Assembly (NCBI RefSeq): GCF_900099775.1
Contig: NZ_FMTM01000003.1
Location: 519,097 to 583,096, forward strand
Direction of reading: 5' to 3'
Source of the DNA: Rhizobium mongolense subsp. loessense
GTDB lineage: Bacteria; Pseudomonadota; Alphaproteobacteria; Rhizobiales; Rhizobiaceae
Length of the DNA: 64,000 nt
In this document: positions 19,519 through 28,620 of the stretch, piece after piece
How positions within the stretch are numbered: the first letter of the stretch is position 1
Layout of the letters: every line of letters begins with the position of its first letter
The notes under the pieces: model-generated
What the model was told of the DNA's origin: nothing
The model's input: the letters and a program-made list of their open reading frames with translations, nothing else
Database searches by the model: none
Program-made: the position numbers and the translations under genes

Positions 19519-19556
19519 GTAATGTTATTACATCAATTGCGTAATGCTATAACGTG
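19519..19556. promoter_or_regulatory. Two Zur-box-like palindromes in the znuA/znuC divergent promoter
   Basis: GTAATGTTATTAC (19519-19531) is a 5-bp inverted repeat around GTT. GTAATGCTATAACGTG (19541-19556) matches the same GTAATGyTATaAC core less perfectly. Spaced about 22 bases apart between the divergent zinc uptake genes, they fit one Zur site per promoter. The transport operon ends in the Fur-family gene zur itself. Confidence 0.7.
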
Positions 19557-19590
19557 TGCGATAGCATGACGCAACAGCACTGTCGGAAAA

Positions 19591-20457
19591 ATGATGTTAT
19601 CTCCCGCAAACCCTGCCTCGAAGCCGCTGGTTTCCCTCCACAATGTGGGTGTCCGGCGGGATGGCCGCTGGCTCGTCAGGGGCGTGGATTTTTCGATTTC
19701 ACGCGGCGAGATCGTAACCCTGATCGGTCCGAACGGCTCCGGAAAATCGACAAGCGCCAAGGCAGCGATCGGCGTTTTGAAGCCCGATGAGGGCAGGGTG
19801 GAGCGAGCAAGCGGCCTCAAGGTCGGCTACGTGCCACAGAAGCTTGCGATCGACTGGACGCTTCCGCTCACCGTCCGGCGCCTCATGACGCTCACCGGCC
19901 GGCTTCCCGAACGCGAGATGATGGCCGCGCTCGAGGCCGCTGGCATGGCTCATATGCTGAATGCCGAGGTGCAGCACCTTTCCGGCGGCGAGTTCCAGCG
20001 GGCGCTGATGGCGCGTGCGATTGCCCGCAAGCCCGATCTCCTCGTGCTGGATGAACCGGTGCAGGGCGTCGATTTCTCCGGCGAGATCGCGCTTTACGAT
20101 CTCATCAAGCAGATCCGTAATTCCACCGGCTGCGGCATCCTCTTGATCTCGCATGATCTCCATGTCGTCATGGCGGAGACCGATACGGTGATCTGCCTCA
20201 ACGGCCATGTCTGCTGCCGTGGCACGCCGGAGACGGTCAGCCAGAGCCCGGAATATGTGCGTCTCTTCGGCAGCCGCGCGGCAAAGACGCTCGCCGTCTA
20301 CAGCCACCACCACGACCACACGCATCTGCCGGACGGCCGCGTGCTGCATTCGGATGGTTCGGTGACGGATCATTGCCATCCGGGCGACGGTCATCACCAC
20401 GATCACGACCACTCAGATCATGAGCACCACCATCATGCGGGAGAGCGCCATGCTTGA
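19591..20457 (+). CDS. znuC: Zinc ABC transporter, ATP-binding protein with His-rich tail
   Basis: 288-residue ATPase for zinc import. Walker A is GPNGSGKST (about residues 46-54), with signature LSGGEFQRALMARAIA, Walker B LLVLDEPVQGVDFSG and the switch His in LLISHDLHVVM. The C-terminal 50 residues form a strikingly His/Asp-rich tail (SHHHDHTHLPDG, HHHDHDHSDHEHHHH) that may buffer or sense zinc in the cytoplasm; E. coli ZnuC lacks it. An ATG at 19594 is equally possible. The end overlaps the znuB start by 8 bases. Confidence 0.95.
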   Translation: MMLSPANPASKPLVSLHNVGVRRDGRWLVRGVDFSISRGEIVTLIGPNGSGKSTSAKAAIGVLKPDEGRVERASGLKVGYVPQKLAIDWTLPLTVRRLMTLTGRLPEREMMAALEAAGMAHMLNAEVQHLSGGEFQRALMARAIARKPDLLVLDEPVQGVDFSGEIALYDLIKQIRNSTGCGILLISHDLHVVMAETDTVICLNGHVCCRGTPETVSQSPEYVRLFGSRAAKTLAVYSHHHDHTHLPDGRVLHSDGSVTDHCHPGDGHHHDHDHSDHEHHHHAGERHA

Positions 20458-21262
20458 CGACTTCTTCGTCCGCGCGATCCTTGCCGGTGTCGGTCTGGCG
20501 CTTACCACCGGGCCGCTCGGCTGTTTCATCATCTGGCGGCGCATGGCCTATTTCGGCGATACGATTGCCCATTCCGCGCTGCTCGGCGTCGCGCTGTCGC
20601 TGCTCTTTGAATTCAATCTGACGCTTGCCGTCTTCGCCGTTGCGGCGACGGTTTCGATCCTGCTGCTCTTCCTGCAAAAGCGGCAGGCGCTGTCGGCCGA
20701 TGCGCTGCTCGGCATCTTGTCGCACGCGACGCTGGCGATCGGGCTCGTCATGGTCGCCTTCATGAGCTGGGTACGCATCGACCTCATCGCCTTCCTTTTC
20801 GGCGATATCCTCGCCGTCTCGAAAACCGACATCGCGTTGATCTGGGGTGGCGGCCTCTTTGTCGTCGCTGCGATCGCCTGGCTCTGGCGTCCACTGTTGG
20901 CATCGACCGTGAACCCCGAGCTTGCCGAGGCCGAGGGGCTGCAGCCAGAGCGGGCGCGACTCTTTTTCATGCTTCTGATGGCGGTCGTCATCGCCATCGC
21001 CATGAAGATCGTCGGCATCATGCTGATCACGTCGCTGCTGATCATCCCGGCGGCCGCGGCCCGCCGCTTCTCGTCGACACCGGAGGTCATGGCCGCACTC
21101 GCATCGCTGATCGGTGCTGCCGCCGTCGTCGGCGGCCTGTTCGGATCGCTCACTTACGACACGCCGTCAGGCCCGTCGATCGTGGTTGCCGCACTCATTC
21201 TCTTCATCCTCAGCCTGCTGCCGAGGCTTGGACGCAAGGAACCGCAAGGACAAGGCTCATGA
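20450..21262 (+). CDS. znuB: Zinc ABC transporter, membrane permease
   Basis: 270-residue inner-membrane permease of the ABC-3 family with about eight hydrophobic segments, starting MLDDFFVRAILAGVGLALTTG. The cytoplasmic ADALLGILSHATLA region (about 82-95) is the usual contact with the ATPase. The ATG at 20450 overlaps the end of znuC, and the TGA overlaps the zur start as ATGA. Several hydrophobic helices follow through RRFSSTPEVMAALASLIG. Confidence 0.94.
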   Translation: MLDDFFVRAILAGVGLALTTGPLGCFIIWRRMAYFGDTIAHSALLGVALSLLFEFNLTLAVFAVAATVSILLLFLQKRQALSADALLGILSHATLAIGLVMVAFMSWVRIDLIAFLFGDILAVSKTDIALIWGGGLFVVAAIAWLWRPLLASTVNPELAEAEGLQPERARLFFMLLMAVVIAIAMKIVGIMLITSLLIIPAAAARRFSSTPEVMAALASLIGAAAVVGGLFGSLTYDTPSGPSIVVAALILFILSLLPRLGRKEPQGQGS

Positions 21263-21657
21263 ACGCACCGCAACTGACCAAGAACCAGGCGCTGGTCTTC
21301 GACGTGCTGGAAAAGGCCGACGGCCCGCTCAGCGCCTATACGATCCTCGACAAGCTGCGCGACCACGGGTTCCGCGCGCCGCTTCAGGTCTACCGGGCGT
21401 TGGAGAAGCTGCTCGAATATGGCGTCGTGCATCGGCTGGAGAGTATCAATTCCTTCGTCGTCTGCGCCCATCCGAACGAGAATTGCCACAGCCACGGGAC
21501 CGTTGCCTTCGCGATTTGCGAAAGCTGCGGTCATGTCATGGAATTCCACGATCACGAGGTCGATCATCGACTGATGGACTGGACGCGCGGCAAGAAATTC
21601 AAGGCGGAGAAGACGACGATCGAAATCCGCGGTCTTTGCGAGACCTGCGCCGCGTAG
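21259..21657 (+). CDS. zur: Zinc uptake regulator, Fur family
   Basis: 132-residue zinc-responsive repressor. The winged-helix domain (LSAYTILDKLRDHGFRAPLQ, about 25-44) is followed by the metal/dimerisation domain with NCHSHGTVAFAICESCGHVM and CETCAA, giving the two Cys pairs of the structural zinc site, plus HDHEVDHRL. Coupled to znuB by an ATGA overlap, so uptake and its repressor are made together (autoregulation through the znuA/znuC boxes). Predicted local targets are znuA, znuCB-zur and the neighbouring CobW-like remnant. Confidence 0.93.
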   Translation: MNAPQLTKNQALVFDVLEKADGPLSAYTILDKLRDHGFRAPLQVYRALEKLLEYGVVHRLESINSFVVCAHPNENCHSHGTVAFAICESCGHVMEFHDHEVDHRLMDWTRGKKFKAEKTTIEIRGLCETCAA

Positions 21658-21672
21658 CGCGATTGCGGGAGG

Positions 21673-22203
21673 CTAGTCGATACGCTTCATGTCGCGGGCG
21701 AAACGCTGCCAGTTGGCGACATATTTTTCCGCCGAGCGCCTAAGCCCCTCGATCGCCTCTTCATCGAGCGTCCGTATGGCGCGGGCAGGCGAACCGACGA
21801 TCAGTGAAGCGTCGGGAAATTCCTTGCCTTCCGTCACCAGGGCATTGGCTCCGACAAGGCAGTTGTTGCCGATCTTTGCGCCGTTCAAGACGGTTGCGCC
21901 CATGCCGATCAGCGAGTTGTAGCCGATCGTGCAGCCGTGGATAATCGCGTGATGGCCGATGGTGCAACCTTCGCCGATCGTCACCGGAAAGCCCGGATCG
22001 GTGTGCAGCATCGCGCCTTCCTGGATATTGGTGTTGTTGCCGACGGTGACCGGCTCGTTGTCGCCGCGAAGCACGGCGCCGAACCAGATGCCGACGCCTT
22101 CGCCAAGCTCCGTCTGCCCGATGACACGCGCGTCCGGCGCAATCCAGTAGAGCCCGCTCGGCGGCAGTTTCGGCGACAATCCCCCAAGCGCGTAAACGGG
22201 CAT
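21673..22203 (-). CDS. Gamma-carbonic-anhydrase-like hexapeptide-repeat protein
   Basis: 176-residue left-handed beta-helix protein of the YrdA/PaaY group. Repeats run from IAPDARVIGQTELGEGVGIW to about residue 140, with metal-ligand His in MLHTDPGF and IGHHAIIHGC, followed by a C-terminal helix. Such proteins bind zinc or iron and some hydrate CO2; many have no proven activity. It ends 15 bases from the convergent zur gene and lies 10 bases downstream of the FAH-family gene, so they form an operon. Its position next to zinc genes may be chance. Confidence 0.9.
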   Translation of the reverse strand: MPVYALGGLSPKLPPSGLYWIAPDARVIGQTELGEGVGIWFGAVLRGDNEPVTVGNNTNIQEGAMLHTDPGFPVTIGEGCTIGHHAIIHGCTIGYNSLIGMGATVLNGAKIGNNCLVGANALVTEGKEFPDASLIVGSPARAIRTLDEEAIEGLRRSAEKYVANWQRFARDMKRID

Positions 22204-22213
22204 GGCAATCTCC

Positions 22214-22915
22214 TCAGGCGACGGTTATGGAAAGCGTCGCGATACCGTCGATGCCGCATTCGACGCGATCGCCTATTTTGACGGCGCCGACACCGGCCGG
22301 CGTGCCGGTCATGATGACATCGCCCGGCGCCAGGACGAAGAGCTTGGAGAGCTCAGCGATGATTTCCGGTATCTTCCAGATCATCTGCTTCAGATCGCCG
22401 TCCTGAACGCGCTTGCCGTTATGATCGAGCCAGATGCGGCCCGCGTCCGGATGGCCGAGGCGGCTTGCGGGCACGATTGCCGAAACCGGTGCCGAATATT
22501 CGAACGCTTTCGCAACTTCCCATGGACGGCCGAGCTTCTTTGCCTCGGCCTGCAGATCGCGGCGGGTGAAATCGATACCGACGGCGTAGCCGTAGATGCA
22601 GTCAAGCGCGTTGCCGAGGGGAATGTTTCCGCCCCCGGATTTCAGCGCAATCACGCATTCTGCCTCGTAATGCACGTCAGTCGAAAGGGACGGATAGGGA
22701 AACGGCTTGCCGGGAGGCAGTAGGTTGTCGGCGTTCTTCTGGAAGAAGAATGGCGGCTCGCGGCTCGGGTCGTGCCCCATCTCGATCGCGTGATCCGCAT
22801 AGTTGCGCCCGACGCAATAGACGCGGCGCACCGGAAAGACGTCGCTGGTGCCTTCGATGGCAAGCAGAACCGGCTGCGGAAGTGGGATGACGGTGGCGGG
22901 GCTTGTTGCGGACAT
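22214..22915 (-). CDS. Fumarylacetoacetate hydrolase family protein
   Basis: 233-residue metal-dependent hydrolase or decarboxylase of the FAH/MhpD group. It has the lid-region motif CVGRNYADHAIEMG (about 34-47) and PFFFQKNADNLL. Metal ligands appear as Glu pairs in HYEAECVIAL and Asp in GYAVGIDFTRRDLQ, followed by APGDVIMTGTPAGVGAV near the C-terminus. The family includes acylpyruvases and oxaloacetate decarboxylases; acylpyruvase-like activity is the best guess. First gene of a two-gene operon with the carbonic-anhydrase-like gene. Confidence 0.9.
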   Translation of the reverse strand: MSATSPATVIPLPQPVLLAIEGTSDVFPVRRVYCVGRNYADHAIEMGHDPSREPPFFFQKNADNLLPPGKPFPYPSLSTDVHYEAECVIALKSGGGNIPLGNALDCIYGYAVGIDFTRRDLQAEAKKLGRPWEVAKAFEYSAPVSAIVPASRLGHPDAGRIWLDHNGKRVQDGDLKQMIWKIPEIIAELSKLFVLAPGDVIMTGTPAGVGAVKIGDRVECGIDGIATLSITVA

Positions 22916-22990
22916 TGAGATGCTCTTGCTGTTATCGAGTCCGGCGATCTTAAACGGAAAATCGCGAGCGGGGAAAGCACAACGGGACGA

Positions 22991-24973
22991 TTATCCTTCC
23001 GTGCCCGAGACGTCGCTGCGAACGATCGCATAATAGGCAGCAAGTTCGGGGATCATCTGCGGCAGCGTCTCGAATACGGTATCGTCGGGCGAAAGCTTGC
23101 CGGCATATTTCATTTCCACGAAGGCCTGGTGCGCTGCCAGCGCCGCAGCATCCGCGTGATGCAGCACCGTGAAAACCGGGGTGGGGAGCGTCTTGCCTTT
23201 AACGAGGACACGGTCGAGCTCGGCGACTGTATAGGTGCCCGCCACAAGCTTCGCAGTCTGCTCGCCGAGAAGCAGAGCGACGCCATAATTCTTCGAGGCT
23301 CCCTCCAGGCGCGAGGCGAGATTGACCGCGTCCCCAAGACAGGAATAATCGAAACGCCTGTTCGAGCCCATGTTGCCCACAACGCACTCGCCGGTATTGA
23401 TGCCGACGCCCATTTTCAGCGCATGCAGCGGCGTTCCGTTTATTCTGGCCTCTATCTCGAGCTGCCTGTTCAGGCTCGCGATCGCTTCCTGCATCGCGAG
23501 CGAGGCGGCAACGGCATGCAGTGCATGATCCGCATCGTCGAGCGGCGCGTTCCAGAACGCCATGATGCAGTCGCCCATATACTTGTCGATCGTCCCGGCG
23601 TGATCCATGACCACATCGGAAAGCGGCGTCAGCAGGCGGTTAATGAGGCCGGTGAGCTGCTCCGGATCGTCCTTCAGAGTTTCGGCAATCGTCGTGAAGC
23701 CCCGCACGTCCGAAAACAGGACCGAGAGCGTCCGCCGCTCGCCGCCGAGCTTCAGCTGTGATGGATCCTCGGAAAGCCGTTTGACGAGATCGGGCGATAT
23801 ATATTGCGAGAAGGCGAGGGTGATCTGCTTCTTCTTTCGCCGCTCTTCGGCAAAATCGAATGCCGCCTGGCCGAAGGCGACGGACACATAAGCCACGACC
23901 GGCCCCAGCGGCGAGACGAACAGGTTGCCGAGGCGGATGCCGGCATAGCTCAGCGCCGCCGCCACGCCGATGAAGATAACCGTGGCGACGAATGTCCGCC
24001 AGCCCGTGGATTTCCAGACGGTCGCAGCAGCGAGAATGGCGGCAAACAGGATGGCGAGGGCAACCACTGGAAGGCGCGCCAGCTCGATTGAATAGCGGTG
24101 CACAATATTGTCGTAGATCGTCGCCTGGATTTCGACGCCGGCGACCAGTCTGCCCGTATGGACCGTGTAAGGCGTCGCAAAGGCATCGGCACCGCCTTTG
24201 TCGATTTCCGGCGCATTCTGCAGGCTGAGGCCGACGAACACCACGCGGTCCTTGAAGAAATCCTTCGGCAGAAAGTTCTCTGGGTCCAGCGCCTGATAAT
24301 AGGAAACCGTCGGATAACTGCGTGATGGTCCGAAGGACTGAATGAGCGCGTGGGCGGGAAGGCGGCCCGGTGCCTTCCCGGCTGCCTGCGCAAGGGTGAT
24401 GGCAAAGCCGTCCTGATAGGACGGGATGTTGCGGAAGACGCCGTCGCCGCCGAGATCGATCGAGGCGATGCCGGTTCTCGCGCCGGCTTCTGTCAGTTGC
24501 GGCATCGGCGTGGCGCGAATCAACTGGTCGGCCTGCGGCGTCTGGATCAGCGTCTCGTCGCCGGCAAGCACAATGTCCGGCCCGACGGCCGCCGTTATTG
24601 CCGCATCGTCCTCTCGCGAAGACTGTTCGGCCATGATGATATCGAGACCGATCGCCTTTGCGCCCGCTGCGCGCAGCTGCCGGATCAGCCGGGCATGCAG
24701 GCTGCGCGGCCAGGGCCATTGCTCATTCATCTCCGCCAGCGACGGCTCGTCGATCGCCACGATCACCGGCGCATCGGCAGGCGGCAGTGGGTCATCGACG
24801 GTCGAAAGATAGTCGAAGCTCCGCAGTTCCAGCAGCGACCAGGCGGGCAGACGCGAGAGCAGCGAAATGGTAATCAGCGTCAAAAGCACTAGTACCGCCA
24901 GCCGCACCGGCCGGCTGCTGAACGGCCAGCCTGGCTTGCGCATTTTTTGCCCGGTATCCGCGACCGCGATCAT
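22991..24973 (-). CDS. CHASE2-domain membrane adenylate/guanylate cyclase
   Basis: 660-residue inner-membrane sensor cyclase. One N-terminal TM (LAVLVLLTLITISLLSRL, about 27-44) precedes a periplasmic CHASE2 domain (about 55-300; PVIVAIDEPSLAEMNEQWPW and AKAIGLDIIMAE). Two or three TMs follow (about 303-375), then a short linker and the catalytic domain (about 415-620) with LFSDVRGFTTIAE and DKYMGDCIMAFWN metal sites and YSCLGDAVNLASRLEG. Its ATG (24973) overlaps the stop of the FecR-TPR-barrel gene as ATGA, so the two are translationally coupled. CHASE2 is an extracytoplasmic sensor; the ligand is unknown. Product cAMP or cGMP cannot be told by eye. Confidence 0.92.
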   Translation of the reverse strand: MIAVADTGQKMRKPGWPFSSRPVRLAVLVLLTLITISLLSRLPAWSLLELRSFDYLSTVDDPLPPADAPVIVAIDEPSLAEMNEQWPWPRSLHARLIRQLRAAGAKAIGLDIIMAEQSSREDDAAITAAVGPDIVLAGDETLIQTPQADQLIRATPMPQLTEAGARTGIASIDLGGDGVFRNIPSYQDGFAITLAQAAGKAPGRLPAHALIQSFGPSRSYPTVSYYQALDPENFLPKDFFKDRVVFVGLSLQNAPEIDKGGADAFATPYTVHTGRLVAGVEIQATIYDNIVHRYSIELARLPVVALAILFAAILAAATVWKSTGWRTFVATVIFIGVAAALSYAGIRLGNLFVSPLGPVVAYVSVAFGQAAFDFAEERRKKKQITLAFSQYISPDLVKRLSEDPSQLKLGGERRTLSVLFSDVRGFTTIAETLKDDPEQLTGLINRLLTPLSDVVMDHAGTIDKYMGDCIMAFWNAPLDDADHALHAVAASLAMQEAIASLNRQLEIEARINGTPLHALKMGVGINTGECVVGNMGSNRRFDYSCLGDAVNLASRLEGASKNYGVALLLGEQTAKLVAGTYTVAELDRVLVKGKTLPTPVFTVLHHADAAALAAHQAFVEMKYAGKLSPDDTVFETLPQMIPELAAYYAIVRSDVSGTEG

Positions 24974-27900
24974 CAGAAGCGGATTTCAAGCGTGCCTTTG
25001 AACACGCGGCCCCAGCCGTTGAACCCTGAGGCGACCTCAAAATCCTCATCAAGCAGATTGTAAGCTGCGGCTTCGAGTGCGAACCGTTTATCAAGTGGCT
25101 CCCAGACAAGGTTCGCATCGAGCGTCCAGTGATCGTCGAGGATCTCATCGGATTGATCGCTGTGCCGTTCACCGACATAGTTGGCGGCAAGCGTAGCTTT
25201 CACATTGGCTTCGTTCACCCACGTGAGGGCAATTTGTCCGGAGTGCTTTGGTAGGAATGGCAATTCTTGGCCATAACCGTCGCTTGACGGGTCGTTATCT
25301 TCGGAATCGCTGAGGGCGTATGTCGCAGCCAAGCCAAACCCATATCCCAAAGCAATGTTTGCTGTAAACGAAGCACGATCTGCGCGCGCTTTGCGGGTGT
25401 CGAAGCTCTCCAGCGCGATGATGTTGTCGATTGAGAGATCGCGAAATTCCTGATGCTGGAAGTCAACAGCCGTAAACAACCAGTCATTCCATTCAGCATC
25501 CCACCGAACAGTGAACGTATCCGCATACCCTGAAAGATCGATACCGAATGTGTTAGGCTGCAGGCCAACGATGCCGACCGGGGCAAGGGTTGGCGTGGTG
25601 CCATTCGTGGCTTGTCGCAAATAACCGGCTCGCAGCCAATGGCCTTCCGCCGGCGACCACGCGACTCCTATACGGGGCTCGAGACGTTGAATGTCTACGT
25701 CGTCGCCTTGGTAAGAGGTACCGAAAAGCCCGTACTCCGCCTTCAAATCGGGCGTTATCTCATGAAGGAGATCGATGTACACCTTGCCATAGCGTGTACC
25801 GGTATGTTCCTCGACCTCACCGAGAGGAACACCAACCAAGGAAACGCCCGTGGTCGTTTCTGTGTCGATCCATCCTCCTTCGACACCATAGCGCCAGGTC
25901 AGGTCATCCATTCCGTAGGTGTGATTTATCGCGCCAACGTAATTTTCCTGCTTAGTGTGTATCAGGCTTGAGAAGAGACCGGGAATTAGTGGCGGAACGA
26001 GAATGTTTTGATCCATCGAAGTATCAATCGATGAATAGAAGAAAGCTGAATTTAATACGTTTCGATATCCGAACGTGTGGCTCAAGCCGACTCCGGCAAT
26101 GGTAAATTCGTTATCAAGCCCATAGTAGAGGCCCGGCACCAGCGGCAGAAATGCTCTGGATGGAATGTCGAGATCGTATTTTGAATCTGAATGATTGACG
26201 AAAGCGACGAAACGATCGTCCGGAGTGATCGAGGCCGTCACGTAGCCATTGCCGGCGACGAGCTTGGTGTCGGTGTTTAAATCAAGTGTGCCGTTATTGT
26301 ATTCGCGGGTCGTGTCCGAGGTCTTTTCCCATTGAAAATTTGCGAAAAAGCTAATGGGCCGGGGTTCGTTGGAAAAGCCCTGAATTTCAGCCTCACCCAA
26401 CGATCCCGCATTTTCTTGCGTCAGCGTTGTTCCGGCGCCAATCGAGCCTTCCAGGAAGGGCATGCGCGCAAGATTTGCCGACCGCGAACGACCTGAAAGC
26501 ATATGTGGATCAAACAATAATCCTTGAATAAAGGACGAATAGGATGACGCGTTTGCGGTGTTGGTGACCACGTTCCCGCCATAAAGGAATGAATTGGCGA
26601 GCGGGTTCACGCTTCCACGAAAAGTCTGGTCGAAATAGCTACTGCCCGAAAACGGATCGAAAACCGCATCCCCGTAATATTGGCCCCAGGCGTCCAAACC
26701 TTGGAGGCGGAAAGCTGCATTAAGAGTCGAGCCGCCGTTTTGATTGGCTCCAAGCGAGGCGTAATACCCGCCCCGCGCGCGCGATCGCTTGAGGTATTCA
26801 CGGGCACTCTTCATCGCGCCATCAGAATCATACTCGTCAATTGCGACGGCTGCGCGGAATGCTGCGACAGAAGGATCGTTCTTGTCGAGCCGATCGGCAT
26901 TGTCGAGCGACTGGCTGGATGCTTCGCGGTTGCCATTCTCGTAGTGGCCGGCGGCGAGCATCAGCTGGGCCTGCGAATAGCCCGGGTTGGCAGTTGAGGA
27001 GGCGAGCAGGTCATCGACCGCCTTCTCCCTCTCGCCCATCTGCAGATAGTAGCGGCCGCGTGCCAATATGGCGATGTTGAAGGCCGGGTCGGCGGCGAGC
27101 GCCAAATCGATCTCGCGCTTGGCCTCTCTCATGCGCGACTGGTCGAGATAGAGGATCGCGAGATTTGCATGGCCAACCGGATCGTCTGGATCGAGCTCGA
27201 TGGACTTCTTGAGCGCTGTTTCGGCTTCACGCGTCGCACCCCTGGCATCTTGGAGCAGGCCGAGGTCGTTCCAGGCCGTAGACGAGCCGGGCGCGACCTT
27301 GATCGCATTGTTCAGGTCCTCCAGCGCACCATCGAGATCGCCTTCATAGTCGGCGCGCATGCGCGCGCGGGCCTCGAGCGCATTGGGGTCGGCGGGATCA
27401 ATCGATATCGATCGATCGATCGCCTCCTTCATCTGGATGCGGTCGTTGATCAGCATCGCGAGCTGCGCGCGTAAGGCGGGCAGGGTGGAATCGCTCGGAT
27501 ATCGCGCTTCCGCCTGCTTCATCGTCGCTATCGCGGCAGGGATATCCTCAAGGAACCCTGCCGTGTAGGCCTTCATCACGGCAGCATAGGGTCCTGTGAT
27601 GTTTGCCGGCGGCTTTTCGACATGACCCGGATCGCGCAGCGAACGCGAATAGTAGCTGCCATAGGCCGCGATGCTCCGACGCTGCGGATCGAGCACCCGT
27701 TCGGCCCGCGAGAACAATTTTGCTGCCTCGTCGTATCGCTTCTCGGCGCCGGCAATCAGGGCGTCAATCAGGTCGGCCCGGGCCCGTTGGGCGGCAGTAA
27801 GCTTGAGCGTGCGCGCATTCGCCAGCGATTCCAGCGCCTTGTGCCGGCCGTCGAGCGACAGTTGCACCTCGGCTAGCGTCAGCCAGTCCTCCGCACTTCT

Positions 27901-28620
27901 TGCCTCAGGTGCCTTGCCTTCGATGCGGCCGCGTTCGTTGCGCATCTTTTGCACCGGAAGCGGCGAGGCGGGCATGAAGGTGAAGCCGCCGCGCAGCGTC
28001 AGGTAGAATAGCATCTGCTCGCGGTCGTCCGGCGTAACGATGACGAGCTTGCGCGGCGCCTGGCCGATGGTGGCAACGGCCGCTTCACCTTGCGCGACCT
28101 CGACGCTGCCGTGCTCGTTCTTCAGCTCGACGCTGCCTTCCAGCACGATCAGGGAGGTCTGGTCACCCTTGACCGTCAGCGTCCAGTCGGTGCCGCGGAT
28201 GGCGGCTGCCGCGGCCGGTGTCTGAACGGTCAGGCGCGAGCCGCCGCGCTGGGCGCGGGCCCACATCGTGCCGGATTGGAGGTTGAGTATCGTATCGCCC
28301 GCCGGCGCCATCTGCTTGACCTGCAACGACGAATTCCGGCCGAGGCGTACCTGCGTGTGGTCCGCGAATAGGACCGCGAGCTGGCCGGTGGCATTGGTCC
28401 GAAGCACGTCGCCGCCCAGCAATTCCTGGTGCAGGTCGACATTCTGCCAATTCGACAGGTCGACGAAGCGGACTTCCTCGCCCACCTTGCGGTCGATGAC
28501 GGAGCCTGCGGCCGGTGCCGCGCGCTGTACGGGTTCAGCGGCTGCCGGCCGCGCAAGACAGCACGCCGCCACGCTCAACGCCGTAACGGCGGACATGGAA
28601 CTGATGAATCTACCCCTCAT
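24973..28620 (-). CDS. FecR-TPR-outer-membrane beta-barrel fusion protein
   Basis: 1215-residue envelope protein with three parts. A signal peptide (about 1-28) leads to a FecR domain (about 38-200; GGDVLRTNATGQLAVLFADH, RLTVQTPAAAAAIRGTDW, VLEGSVELKNEHG). Next comes a long TPR region (about 240-650; for example AWNDLGLLQDARGATREAE and ILARGRYYLQMGEREKA). From about 660 to the end lies a 16-22-strand-like outer-membrane barrel resembling TonB-dependent receptors, ending in a terminal Phe (GTLEIRF) as barrel proteins do. No TonB box or plug domain is evident. The barrel part (about 24976-26650) is visibly less GC-rich than the rest. Coupled to the CHASE2 cyclase; likely senses or assembles at the envelope. 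Confidence 0.85.
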   Translation of the reverse strand: MRGRFISSMSAVTALSVAACCLARPAAAEPVQRAAPAAGSVIDRKVGEEVRFVDLSNWQNVDLHQELLGGDVLRTNATGQLAVLFADHTQVRLGRNSSLQVKQMAPAGDTILNLQSGTMWARAQRGGSRLTVQTPAAAAAIRGTDWTLTVKGDQTSLIVLEGSVELKNEHGSVEVAQGEAAVATIGQAPRKLVIVTPDDREQMLFYLTLRGGFTFMPASPLPVQKMRNERGRIEGKAPEARSAEDWLTLAEVQLSLDGRHKALESLANARTLKLTAAQRARADLIDALIAGAEKRYDEAAKLFSRAERVLDPQRRSIAAYGSYYSRSLRDPGHVEKPPANITGPYAAVMKAYTAGFLEDIPAAIATMKQAEARYPSDSTLPALRAQLAMLINDRIQMKEAIDRSISIDPADPNALEARARMRADYEGDLDGALEDLNNAIKVAPGSSTAWNDLGLLQDARGATREAETALKKSIELDPDDPVGHANLAILYLDQSRMREAKREIDLALAADPAFNIAILARGRYYLQMGEREKAVDDLLASSTANPGYSQAQLMLAAGHYENGNREASSQSLDNADRLDKNDPSVAAFRAAVAIDEYDSDGAMKSAREYLKRSRARGGYYASLGANQNGGSTLNAAFRLQGLDAWGQYYGDAVFDPFSGSSYFDQTFRGSVNPLANSFLYGGNVVTNTANASSYSSFIQGLLFDPHMLSGRSRSANLARMPFLEGSIGAGTTLTQENAGSLGEAEIQGFSNEPRPISFFANFQWEKTSDTTREYNNGTLDLNTDTKLVAGNGYVTASITPDDRFVAFVNHSDSKYDLDIPSRAFLPLVPGLYYGLDNEFTIAGVGLSHTFGYRNVLNSAFFYSSIDTSMDQNILVPPLIPGLFSSLIHTKQENYVGAINHTYGMDDLTWRYGVEGGWIDTETTTGVSLVGVPLGEVEEHTGTRYGKVYIDLLHEITPDLKAEYGLFGTSYQGDDVDIQRLEPRIGVAWSPAEGHWLRAGYLRQATNGTTPTLAPVGIVGLQPNTFGIDLSGYADTFTVRWDAEWNDWLFTAVDFQHQEFRDLSIDNIIALESFDTRKARADRASFTANIALGYGFGLAATYALSDSEDNDPSSDGYGQELPFLPKHSGQIALTWVNEANVKATLAANYVGERHSDQSDEILDDHWTLDANLVWEPLDKRFALEAAAYNLLDEDFEVASGFNGWGRVFKGTLEIRF

